A stretch of DNA of 64,000 nt. Source: Pseudopyrenochaeta lycopersici (Eukaryota; Ascomycota; Dothideomycetes; Pleosporales; Pseudopyrenochaetaceae). The notes beneath the pieces were generated by a model. The model was not told the origin of the DNA, did not search any database, and saw only the letters and a list, made by a program, of their open reading frames with translations. The DNA lies in assembly GCA_003313425.1 (NCBI GenBank), contig NHZP01000026.1, positions 372,001 to 436,000 of the forward strand. Reading direction: 5' to 3'. Positions within the stretch are counted from its first letter, which is position 1, and every line of letters starts with the position of its first letter. The position numbers and the translations under genes are program-made. Of the stretch, positions 47,672 to 57,863 are shown in pieces.

Positions 47672-48704
47672 ATGCCTAAACGAGTACTATGTTCCTACGG
47701 CATTGACATTGACGCTGTGAGCGGCTGGTGTGTTGATCTCGAATGCCTCCAAGCCTACTCCCTTGTGTTGATTGCATCTGCAGGCTCAACACCCGTACTG
47801 GAGCACCAGCGAACCCAACCGATATCTCTCGGGGCATCTTTGGGGCGACCATTGGAATCGATCGGCTCCTCAAGCTCTGGGACAAGTACGATATCAAGAC
47901 CACATGGTTCACGCCCGCGCATTCCGCAGAGTCGTTTCCTAAGCAAATACGTAAGATTGTCGACAAGGGACACGAAATCGGGTTGCATGGGTACACGCAT
48001 GAGTTTGTGTCGACACTGAGCGAACAGCAGCAACGAGATGTACTGGAGAAGAGCGTTCAGGTGCTGACAAGTATTGTGGGAAAGAGACCAAGGGGCTGGA
48101 CAGCACCTGCTTGGAGTACGAGTAAGGAAACCGTTAGGCTACTTGAGGAGTTTGGAATCGTACAGCTAGACTACAAATCGACTTTACAGAAGGACATGCT
48201 GAAACTCTACAGGAATATGACCACTCTTTCATGCACCATGATTCCCAGCCCTACTTTGTCCCCTCTGCCGATCAAATTACATACACTGAGACTGACGTCT
48301 CGAAACCGGCGTCACACTGGATGACGCCAATGTCTACGCTCAAGCCATCATCAGTCATCGAGATACCCGCAAATTGGCACCTAGACGACTGGCCGCCCTT
48401 TCAGCTCTCCCTCTCCCAACCTAGTACGCACGGTTATGTCGATACCGCAACGATTGAGCGCCTGTGGAAGGAGCAGTTCGAATACTTGTACCGCGAGTGT
48501 CCGGACGGAGGGACCTTTGTCTTTCCGATAAGCATTCATCCGCAAGTCAGTGGAAAGCCACAAGTTATCCTGCTGCATGAACGATTTATTGAATGGATAA
48601 ATAGCCACGAGGGCGTGGAGTGGGTAACAATGGAGCAGATCGTGGATGAATTTAAGAGTGGGAAATTGAGTGGAGTTAGCATCGAAGGTGGCGTAGAACT
48701 ATGA
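47672..48704 (+). CDS. NodB-type polysaccharide deacetylase (PuuE/PgdA-like)
   Basis: Metal-dependent deacetylase/amidohydrolase of the NodB superfamily. Exons 47672..47727, 47784..48159 and 48213..48704 give 307 residues. No signal peptide, so it is probably cytosolic, which points to the PuuE/PgdA-like branch rather than to secreted chitin deacetylases. Catalytic features: GIDIDAVSGWL (the Asp pair), TTWFTPAHSAE, and the metal-binding HGYTHE (H-X3-H type). Downstream motifs GWTAPAWSTS and EIPANWHLDDWPPF are typical of this branch. The second junction joins EEFGI to EYDHSFMHHDS. Known relatives act on allantoin, on cyclic imides or on peptidoglycan; the substrate here cannot be chosen. Confidence 0.88.
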
Positions 48705-49079
48705 AGCTTGAAACCTTTCCGAGCACTAGTCACAGCAGGGGAACGCATACTCCCAAAACTAAAACTAGACTATGAAATCTTTCCTTATCGGGTATCACGT
48801 TATCGTTATCCTCTTCGCTTCCTAGGCTACTCAAGCTTTTCCGTATTACTGGACCCTGCATATCTTCATGCAGGTCAGATCCACTGTACCTGGTCAACGG
48901 TATCGGAGCAACGCGCAACACAAAAGCGTCGCAGTGCGACGGCGGCGTGGGGTATAGTTGTAGTTGCTTAATTGAAGGTAAAACACCATTTGCGTCTCCC
49001 AGTGAAAATGCACACTTGTTATGCCTTGTGCAACCAGCTGCGCCATAGTCTTTGGAGTCTCATAAACTTGCCTTCAAGT
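48705..49079. other. Short convergent spacer
   Basis: 375 bases between the deacetylase stop and the stop of the next minus-strand gene. Nothing recognised. Confidence 0.35.
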
Positions 49080-49544
49080 TCAACCCACATTCGGAGAATC
49101 GAGATGCTCAAACTTGACCTCTACAATATCCCACCAAACGCCCTTCCCTTCGTCCAGACCCACCATCCTCACTCCGCTGATATGGCCCTTTCCCTGATTG
49201 TCCTTTTGGATCTTCCAATCAAACTTCTGGCCCTTAGCCTCAGCCTCTTTCTCCTCTTTCGCCATTGTGTTCTTCACCGCATCCTCTGCCTCTTTGCAAT
49301 CCTTGAACCAGGTGAAGTTTACTGTCATGTCTCGGTCCTTCTTGAATCGGAACTTGACGACAGTGTTGTCCTCAGACGCATCAGGTGTTTTGGGATGCTT
49401 GCACTGCTCGAGGCGGTAATCGTAGGTCGCCGCATCATCCTTATACTTCCATGTCGCGTTCCAGACTTTGGGAATGATCTCCAAGACTTTGTAGGAGGGG
49501 TTGTTCGGAGTACGAATGTGGATTAGGCAAAAGAGAGACGCCAT
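49080..49544 (-). CDS. Hypothetical small charged protein, 154 residues
   Basis: Starts MASLFCLIHIRTPNNP; an in-frame ATG at 49619 would add 25 residues. The protein is rich in Lys, Glu and Asp, with two Cys (EQCKH and FKDCKEAED), and has a probable helix around 85-110 (EAEDAVKNTMAKEEKEAEAK). No domain or signal peptide is seen. Segment ATYDYRL followed by VVKFRFKKDRD resembles STQYDCRI and RVKFQFERSKE in the broken frame about 600 bases upstream on the same strand, so the two may be tandem relatives. Confidence 0.6.
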   Translation of the reverse strand: MASLFCLIHIRTPNNPSYKVLEIIPKVWNATWKYKDDAATYDYRLEQCKHPKTPDASEDNTVVKFRFKKDRDMTVNFTWFKDCKEAEDAVKNTMAKEEKEAEAKGQKFDWKIQKDNQGKGHISGVRMVGLDEGKGVWWDIVEVKFEHLDSPNVG

Positions 49545-49845
49545 GTTGCGTTGAGGTGATGGAATGATAGACGTTGGCCAAGGACTGGAAGAGACGTGAG
49601 TTGGAGATATTCTGAGCATGCGACAAGATTGTTTGAGTCACTGTTCGGTGAAGGGCAAACGAAATGACATGCACACATTGGTATGTGAGGGCACTTGCTT
49701 GCTCAAACGCTTTGCTTAAAATTATGGAATTTCCCGAGATCTTGTCCTTAGTCATGTGCTCAACCGACTCTAAGAGCTTTATCACCGCTCCTGAGACCAT
49801 TTTTGTACTCAAATACAGTAGTCCACCTAGAATAAACTCACCGCT

Positions 49846-50272
49846 CCATGTCCTCGCACCAGACACAAATACCTCTGCGCCGGAATGCGAATTGCGCACC
49901 ATTGGCAATGCTCCCCTCCTTGTCTCCATCATTACACCCGTGCTTTCGTACCATGTTCTGCGACTCAGCCTTGTACTTTTCCAACTATGAAACAAGAATT
50001 AATGCATTATTGGAATTGTCATACTCCTTGATGGCTGCAATACCTATCTTCGATTCCTTACTTCTCTCGAACTGGAACTTTACCCGAGTTTTGGGTGTAC
50101 ATGGGCCGGGCTATATCCCTTTTGGAATACGGCAGTCATACTGGGTAGAATCTCTATTGAAGATATCACCGGTTTGGAACTCGATGATTTCGTATTTCAG
50201 GAATTTGGAGCAAGTGGCGCGGACATTCCTGAAAAGGTATGTTTCAGGCCATGTGTGTGAGTTAGTGGTTGC
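49846..50272 (-). pseudogene. Possible broken paralogue of the adjacent small protein gene
   Basis: One minus-strand frame reads NVRATCSKFLKYEIIEFQTG, STQYDCRIPKGI, a TAG (50113-50111), PGPCTPKTRVKFQFERSKES, a second TAG (49987-49985), then LEKYKAESQNMVRKHG and CVWCEDMER. The frame is otherwise protein-like with several Cys. No GT/AG intron was found that removes the first TAG in frame; the second is preceded by TTTCATAG and could be a splice acceptor. The match to the neighbouring gene is short and weak. It may be a decayed copy, or a real gene whose introns were not resolved. Confidence 0.35.
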
Positions 50273-51058
50273 AAAAACGAGTGTGGGATGTAGTCAGAGG
50301 TAGAAAAACAGGGAATAGAAACACGTTTCTCAATGGATTATAGTATGTGGCCTAATGATTACACAGACCAAGTGACAATAGCGCCAGCAAGCTCGAATAT
50401 GTTTGCACCTACCTCAAAGCAATTTCATCTGGAAGCAGCACAACAAAGTATGGGAAAACGTTGTTCAAATAGCATCAGATCATAAATTTCGGTGTACTTG
50501 TTTTTACACGTACATGTACGGTCATGTTTGCTGATAACTTGGAATCACATTCACAATTTCCTACCAGACGTGAACTCCCCGCTCGTGTGCCAAATGCAAA
50601 ACCCTGCCGCAGCCGCCAGTTGTCCAGAGCGCAACAGTCTAGCTATCCGGTATGCGTCTCATGGTCTATTCAATACCATGGCCTACTCGCGACGGCATCT
50701 CTCTCCGTATAACCTCGCGGTCCCAACCATGACACAACACCTTGTTGGTACCTTATCCTTTTTCGGAACTCCAGCTTCTAAGCTGATTCCTTAATAGAAA
50801 TTGTCCTACATGGGCGTGCCCAACGTGTCGTATATGTATTTGGGGTCTTTGCCTATGGCTGTGGTCTAGGGGGTTGGGTCGGAGAAGGAGCCAGACGGCA
50901 AGCTACATACTTGTATCTGCCAAGTTGCTGGACCTGATTATGATGATCAATTCAACATCAAGCTTCAGATTTTGGCTCTAAGCCAAGTGAACCTCCAGTT
51001 CTGGCGTTGATAGGATAAAGTTGAGTCTCTGGGATGCTGATGTACCTTCCGGAGTTGT
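50273..51058. other. Intergenic, no gene seen
   Basis: Left part would be the promoter of the possible paralogue, right part the 3' untranslated region of the membrane-protein gene. Nothing else recognised. Confidence 0.4.
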
Positions 51059-51778
51059 TCACAGTCCTCCGTATATGGCAAAGGACGATAGAATGAGTAC
51101 CAGGGTGTTGATGACGCCCCATACGAATGGAATCCATGTAGACATCTCAAAGTATCCCGCTTGGTACACTCCACCTAACCTGCAGCTGGTTAACATGATT
51201 CACGTCTCCCCTCTGCAACGAAAACTTACAAGGCCCCCACAATTGCACCAGAAACAAGCGCCTCAATCCCCCCCACCAGGAGAAACGCCGGCACTGCAAT
51301 CCATATCAATTTCCAATTCCTCCACTGTATGATGCAAGCCCACAGTGCGGTGACGAGGTGTATGCCGCCGACTAGCAATAGCGTCCAGAATATGGTAAAA
51401 CGTAGGATGTCACCTGGATCGTAGAGGTAGAAGGATTGCGCGACTCCAGGTGGGAGAGGCCAATAGAGGGACGGGAAAGGGGGAGTTGTGTAGCCTAGTG
51501 GGGCGGAGGAGGACACGCGCTGGATGAAGCTATGAGGTGTTAGTGAGGTTGCATGCAATTGAGGAGGAGATGACGAAGGGACAGTACCTCATTTGTGCAG
51601 CATAGTTTGTCGGGCGTCCTGGAAGCGTAGGAACAACCGGCTCGCTTCCGCAAAAGTAATGTTGGCTGTGAATAATGTGAGTTGTTAAGCTTGTGACATC
51701 CCTGTTCGAGTGAACGTCAGCGACGGGGAAGGTCCGAGCGCAACCTCGGCTCGCGACGTGAGCACTGGGGATCAACAT
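51059..51778 (-). CDS. Small integral membrane protein, function unknown
   Basis: Exons complement(51588..51778), complement(51230..51529) and complement(51059..51179) give 203 residues. Three to four membrane segments are visible: FTIFWTLLLVGGIHLVTALW, LIWIAVPAFLLVGGIEALVS (running on into AIVGALLGGV after splicing) and WGVINTLVLILSSFAIYGGL. Before the first helix lies a Pro/Tyr-rich stretch (YTTPPFPSLYWPLPPG). The first 40 residues look less natural than the rest, and a strong intron-like end (GCTTAAC then TTCACAG, around 51662-51680 on the minus strand) suggests that the true N-terminus may be differently spliced. The start codon lies only 67 bases from that of PEX8 on the other strand. 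Confidence 0.72.
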
Positions 51779-51845
51779 GATGCTTCACCCATTTACATGT
51801 TCATGAGCATTTCTGACAGCCTGCTAAGGGCTGCTGATACCCAAG

Positions 51846-54050
51846 ATGCCAGCTGACCGCCTCCTATCGACGCTCCTGCGCTCACTGCAAACATACACAG
51901 ATCAACAAGACACCCCTCGGTTCGCATCTCCCGTCCCGCGTCAGTGTCGCGCATGCTCACAACTTGCAGGATACTCGGCACCGCCAATTCACTTCTCACC
52001 ACCCTCGGGAACCCTCATAATCTCAGTCTACTGACTTCACACCTTCTCACTGCGCCTGCGCTCTGGGATCGCCCCGATGGTGTCCGAACACCCCTTCGAT
52101 TACTCTCCGTCTTCCACTCCGCCGTTACAACTATCATCAACTACCACAACGATGTACGGTGGGGTAAGGCCCCAAAGCTCGAACCAGGCCAGGCCCCTAC
52201 TGGTGGTGGACTGTCACTAGATGACTGGATACGCGCCATAGTCACGGGAGCCGATGATCGAAGCCAGCGATGGAAGCACCTCATCGTTCTCGGGGGCCTG
52301 TTGATCGGCATAGGGAGCTTAGAAGAGCAGGGGATGGATCTTTACTGGGCATCAGCTATGAGAAAGAGGGTAGAAGGCGCGTTGGTGCGCGCAGTAAATC
52401 TAGCGCTGGTCGAGGTCCGAGAACGTTCCGAGACAGACGGACTTGGTGGCCAGACGATCACACTGGTGCTGAATCATGCTTTTGGGTGCATTGCAGATGC
52501 AGAGAGATTGCAGATTGATTATGATCTCTTGCTGCCTGTGTTGATTGGGACGGCCTATTACTCGAATGAAGGGTTTCAGTCGGCATATTTTCTTGGAGGA
52601 TTAGATCTTGATGTACGAGTGACTCAGGCCGGAAAGCTGGACTGGAGTGTGAGTTGACAGTATCCATACACTGCTGTGCCCGACAACTGATTTCCCTTAG
52701 GTTCACTCGAGTTCATATCGGCAAGTTGAAGGCATTATGAACAGGCCACTCGTCGCGTCAATGGGCCCGCTATCCAGGCTGATTGCACATTCTGTCGAGA
52801 ATGTTAAGAACCCATGGATCATCCAAACAATGATGGATGATCTGGCAAGCTTCTCTCGCGCTCTTACCACACAATGGCGGCAAATCAAATTTTCTGATAT
52901 CGACTCTGCAGAAGAGGCAGCACATCTCGAAGAAGAAGCCTTGCATAAGACAACTCCGCAGCTTTGGAACCTACTCAAGGCTGCGCTGTTCGCTACTACT
53001 ATCATCCTACGGGGAGTCTTTACACGGACGTTGGGAGACAGAGTACTTGCAGGTGATGCGATTGCTCCTGTTCTCGCCTCGCAGGCCCTGCATACTCTCC
53101 GCCATCTCTATTTCATCACCTCAAGACTCGGTCCAGCGTCGTTCTCCCAACACACATTTGTCTATCTTACAGCCATTGACATCATCTCCGCATACCCCAA
53201 TCATGTCGACAAACTTCTCAAGTCAATCGCTCCGCAACAGCTAGGCCAGATACCGCGGCACCCCCTAGACCGTATACTGGATCTTTACTTCTTGAACACT
53301 GCCGAACACTTTACATTGGTGCTGTCTTCGGCGACTAACGAGGATCTACTCGTAGCATCTGCTGTGCCCTACCTAGCAGCCGGCGAAAACCGTCACATGT
53401 TACCCATTTTCGAAGCCGCCCACAGCGTCATGCTTGCCGTTCTCTCAGCGCCACAGTCCGCCGAGATCACTGCAAAACACCTACCCTTTTACATTGACGC
53501 TTTGTTCAGCGTCTTTCCTCATAATCTATCACCACGACAATTTCGCCTGGCTTTCAAGACGCTGATGCGAGTAACTGCACCTCCTTCCGCGCTCTCAGCA
53601 TCACATCCTGACCTCCCCGCAACATTGCTGGAGCTTGTATTCCACCGAGCGCTCAATGCCCCTGCGCAGCCACTACCACCTGACGAGGTCGCCCTTGCTC
53701 TACAAGGTTCCGATGCGCCGCCGCCTGCGCTTTCAGAACAAGCCGTCTTAGCTTTGACTCTTATCGACGCGTTGCCGTTCCTTCCTGTCCAGCTCTTAGA
53801 AGAGTGGCTACCACTTACGGCGGAACTCTTAAACCAAATCAACGACGATGGTATGCGAGAGTCGGTGAAAGCACGGTACTGGGAAGTTTTGGTTAGCGGT
53901 GAAATGGATCCAGAACGCAGTGCTGTTGCGGTTAATTGGTGGACGACAAGAGGAGGCAGGGATTTGGTACTTTTTGGACGAGAAAGTTTGGACGAACAGA
54001 TGGGAATGATGAGTGGTGCGCTGCCAGTTGAGGAGAAGAGCAAGTTGTAG
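51846..54050 (+). CDS. PEX8: Peroxin Pex8-like peroxisome import protein with PTS1
   Basis: Peroxisomal matrix-side peroxin that links docking and RING complexes during import. Exons 51846..51919, 51970..52648 and 52701..54050 give 700 residues, the usual size in filamentous ascomycetes. The protein ends EEKSKL, a canonical type-1 peroxisomal targeting signal, as known for Pex8. The body is alpha-helical and Leu/Ala-rich, with recognisable stretches such as LDDWIRAIVTGADDRSQRWK, MNRPLVASMGPLSRLIAHS and DALFSVFPHNLSPRQFRLAF. The first donor is GTTCGC, not the consensus, but the join restores the frame. Identification rests on the overall family pattern and the SKL end. Confidence 0.85.
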
Positions 54051-54971
54051 CTTTACAGGCAGATATGATACCCATAGTCAGACGAATATGATCTTTTTTT
54101 AAAGAACAGATGTTACTTGTTTCGAGATTTGGGTAGTTGCTTTTGAGGGAAAGGCAGGTGCCCATATCCAGTTCAGTGCCATTTCGATGGAGATCAGCAA
54201 TTACACTCATCCAGATTAAGTTTTCTCGTGAAAAGACATGTGGTCAAAACAGGCTTCTGCACATACTCTTCTCTTCGATGTAGCGCCCGTGTAGTCATGG
54301 ATGGTCTCGTTGCAATTTCCTGTTCGCCCGATGATCAAACGACCCAGGTTATCGTCTGATGCACTTTGTCGTCCGACTACATGGACTAAGGAGTCCTACA
54401 CCGCAAATGAGATCAAAGCCTCTTCCCAAAGGAACTTTGTCAAACCACTGAACAGCTTTCTTTTGTGTCGATTAGTACATACAGCAGGGGAAATATGGGC
54501 TGTGCAAAATCTCACTGGGACACAGCTTATTTGGATTTGGAGTAGATCAACGTACTAGGTACTAAGCGATCATTCATCTTTGTTCGACACATCTATATGC
54601 GGGGGAACAGCTGATTGCAAGTAGCGCTTGGAGAGCACAGCCGTCAGGAATGCATACAGTCTCACGTTTGGTCCACGAATGAAGACCCTGACGTCAGTAA
54701 GCTGTTGGACGAGCCCGAGAAGTGGGAGGTACTGAAGCTCAGGATCGGGGAGTGACATAGCGAGAGGAGAATATGATGAAGTAGGAAGCTACCCTTTCAA
54801 TGCATGTGAAGTACAGCAACACTGAACTGGCATTCAGTAAGGGTTTGCGAGGGAAAACGGAGCAGTCTTTCTAGAAGGCCCGAAAGATCAAAGGTCAGGG
54901 TTGCAATGGCCTCTAACATATCTTGCGAGTACTGCACTTGTGCAGGGATATATGACCCAGTCATTCAACTA
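54051..54971. other. Intergenic, PEX8 3' side
   Basis: Likely 3' untranslated region of PEX8, then non-coding DNA. A minus-strand frame of 62 codons at 54570-54758 has no support. Confidence 0.4.
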
Positions 54972-54990
54972 TCTACCTACAGTAGGTAGA
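54972..54990. repeat. Perfect inverted repeat, 9-base arms
   Basis: TCTACCTAC, one central A, then GTAGGTAGA. Near-gapless palindromes like this are typical binding sites for dimeric regulators. It sits just before the TGTCGGCA repeat array. Confidence 0.75.
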
Positions 54991-55000
54991 GATCACCTTC

Positions 55001-55060
55001 GTGTCGGCAATATCAGTTTTGTGTCGGCAGCATCATTACCATGTCGGCACGACTGTTTTA
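55001..55060. repeat. 20-base periodic direct repeat carrying TGTCGGCA
   Basis: Three identical TGTCGGCA boxes begin at 55002, 55022 and 55042, exactly 20 bases apart. The intervening bases are also similar between the first two units (ATCA at the same place), so this is a diverged 20-base tandem repeat of three units. Twenty bases is close to two helical turns, which would place the boxes on one face of the DNA. Confidence 0.85.
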
Positions 55061-55126
55061 GATCCCCTTCAATTGGCTCCTTCTCCGCGACCGAAAACGA
55101 CGAAGTCGGTGCCCATAGCAAAGGTG

Positions 55127-55156
55127 TGACGTCACAAACGCCCCTTCTTTATTAAT
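55127..55156. promoter_or_regulatory. CRE palindrome, STRE and TATA-like element
   Basis: TGACGTCA (55127-55134) is a full ATF/CREB palindrome; CCCCT (55141-55145) is a stress-response element core on the reverse strand; TTATTAATA (55148-55156) could be a TATA-like box. The cluster is about 640 bases before the peroxiredoxin start codon. Motifs are seen directly; function is inference. Confidence 0.45.
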
Positions 55157-55771
55157 ACCTTCCGATGCCTTGAGAACTCATGTTAGCGGCGGGGCTTTCT
55201 GTTATTTGGCGGCCAAATGACAACCGTAAGTGCCCATGTCTTAGACATGAATACCACGGCTTCGACGGTGCAAAATCCAAGCCGCGTCACGTCACGCCTT
55301 CCCATATCCACCTTCACGTACGATTTTCTGCATCAACACAAGTCGCTTGTCTTTTCGCTTCACACCATTCTGCCGCATGTCTGATCCTGTTGCCTTTCCC
55401 GTCGTTACATTGACCACAAGCACGTAGAATGATTAGTGAACTGTGTCTGAAAATGCGGAGAATGCCATACTTGCCAAAAGCAAGGGTTACGCTCAGCAGA
55501 AACACTACCACGAGCAGCAGAGACACTGTCACCAACCGGACCAACCACGTAGACTGACAGGCAACCCTTGGGGGCGCATTCAAGACATGATAGCATACAA
55601 TTCACCGGTACCATTGAGTATAAAGATGGCTGAGCAATGGATGACCTCTAGCTGACGCCATCGCAAGTATACTTCTTTGCCACGCACAGAGCTACAGCAT
55701 CAAATCTATAGTACAACTTGAACCGAGCAGGTAATCTCTCACCTGATAAAGATTGAGAAGTGCTGGATAGC
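55157..55771. other. Likely promoter and leader of the peroxiredoxin gene
   Basis: CT-rich and AT-mixed DNA with short frames that lack support. A long 5' leader or an untranslated exon is possible. Confidence 0.35.
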
Positions 55772-57609
55772 ATGAGCGCCCTAGGTGGCGTCCGTATCGG
55801 ACACCGCGCCCCAGATTTTCAATGTGAAGCGGTTGTCAGCGGTGTCATTCGAGGTTCGTTCGTGGTGTCGCTTTGTGGCTCATCGTAAACTGATATTGTT
55901 CACCAGAAGTATCCCTTGACACTTATATTCCGCTTCCTGCCAAAGATTCTGCACCCGATCCAAAAGCACCCTGGCTGATTCTTCTGTTCATTCCCGCTGC
56001 GTTCAGTTTCGTCTGCCCAACCGAAGTTCTCGCCTTTCAAAATTGCCTCGATGAATTCAAGGATCGGAATTGCAGCGTAGCATTCGTCTCGGTTGATACC
56101 AAGCATTCATTGTGGCACTGGCAGAACGTTCCTAGACAGTATGGAGGACTTGGTCCGATCGATATCCCACTGCTAAGTGATTCAAACCATCGCATGAGTA
56201 GAGATTACGGCGTCTTGATTGAGGAAGAAGGCATCAGTCTGAGGGGGATGTTCATTATGGACGGAGCGGGGATCGTGCAGCAAGTCAGTCAGCGATCTCT
56301 CCACTAACCATTGATGACCCTGATTATCGTGGCGACTGTGTCCTTGCCTGCTGACGGCATTTAGGTGACACTAAACAATATCACAGTCGGTCGCAGTGTA
56401 CTAGAAGCACTCCGCCTTCTTGAAGCCTTTCAAGCAGTTGCCAGACATGGCGTCCTGTGCCCCATTGATTGGAAGCCAAGCAGCAATGCCGCCGAGACCC
56501 TCAGTACGATCTCCAATACGCTGACAGCTTCGTATGACGATAGGCTAGCTAATCTCCAGAAGGAGTTTGGAAACATACCAGTAATTGATCTGGATGCGAA
56601 GCACAAGCATGGAGATGGGGAAGATGGAGGCAGTTCCCGAGGTAGGACGAAAAGCGATATAAGTGTTGCTCAAGTGAGCAACAAATTGGCCAGCCCTGGA
56701 AGCTTCAGATCGAACTCCAGTCCTCAATCTGGCATTGGAGAAATTTCCTGTGAACGACGCAGGATACCCAGTCCTTCATCGTCCCTCAAACCAGACTGCC
56801 TGCCACGAGTGTCGTCTTCACCCATCCGGAAGCCTTCAAACTCTGCTCGCGTGGCAAGATCTGCATCCGTACCATGCAGCACAAACATCTCACCAGCACC
56901 TACCCCAACTCCATCACCCGCTCAAACTCCCTTAATCAAGCCGACCATAGCGGCTAGCACAGCCCGCCATTCCCGAGGTAGGAATTCCAAACAACCCAGC
57001 ATAGATCAAGGCTATCTCAATAGCCTGTTCTCTGAAACAAGCGCACAATCTATCTTCAAAACACTTGTCAGAAATCGGCCCAGGCAAACTGACTTGTCGT
57101 CAGGACATTCTACCGCGCCACCCGTACCATTGGGAAAAACCTTACCCCGGAACTTTGCTAAACACAACATGTACGAGTCCCGCCGCGGCAGCCATGTTGT
57201 CTTAGAGTTTGCAGACCCGACGTTAAGCACTACCCCTAGTCCTCTTGGCACACCTTCCCTCCCCGTAGTGGGCCTACCGTCACTCCGTCGCTCACGCTCG
57301 CAGTTCACCAGTCGCACTAGCTCCCCCTCGAAAGAGCGTGTAACCAGCTGGACTGATTTTCCTAACGGGTTTGGCAGGAAGTCATTACCAGAGTCCCCTA
57401 GGGATGTCAACGGCAGGACACCTAGCCCGACTATGAATGGGCAAGCGGTGAATAGCCAAACCAGGCTACAGGCAACGTTTGACGCAATCAAAAAGATGAG
57501 CGCGGGGCTCTCTACTCCTAGAGTGGATGCTAGCCCTAGGAAGAATGATATTGTGGAGGGAGGGCAATCACCTGGATACTTTGACGTTGCGAGTGATGTA
57601 GAATCTTGA
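55772..57609 (+). CDS. 2-Cys peroxiredoxin with a long Ser/Pro/Arg-rich tail
   Basis: Thiol peroxidase domain (AhpC/Prx1 type) fused to an unusual extension. Exons 55772..55853, 55907..56283 and 56365..57609 give 567 residues. The domain fills residues 1-200: APDFQCEAVVSG, the active site P-X3-S-X2-C (FSFVCPTE, peroxidatic Cys64; Ser61 replaces the usual Thr), VSVDTKHSLWHW, and the resolving site GVLCPIDWKP (Cys185), spaced as in typical 2-Cys enzymes. The YF helix region that would follow is replaced by about 375 residues rich in Ser, Pro, Arg and Thr, with many SP/TP and RSxS-like sites and no predicted fold. The tail is in one long exon that also encodes the resolving Cys, so it is not an artefact of joining exons. 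It is convergent with the RING gene. Confidence 0.9.
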
Positions 57610-57863
57610 ATGCGTTCTTCAGAAGATATCGGTCGTCATTCTGGTCTGGAAGCTGTTTCTTTGCTCTCTACCCAGTGGGGACCTCATAGTCAAATGCTAG
57701 TCATTCATCTCGCAGCGATGCTTCCTTTTACGTGAGGAGCAGATTGTACCTTGTATGTCATACATGTCACTGTTTTGTGTTTGGTCATCATTGCACATAG
57801 AGTTTATTGCTTATTAGAACTTAGACGCTCATTCACGTATACAGGCCAGATCCGGCTCTATAA

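Noticed and set aside
45945..48704. Penicillin biosynthesis
   Set aside because: The C45 enzyme resembles the penicillin acyltransferase, but there is no ACV synthetase or isopenicillin N synthase in the window.
51662..51700. Extra intron at the start of the membrane-protein gene
   Set aside because: Strong branch point and acceptor, but no donor in the right phase was found upstream, so the simple start was kept.
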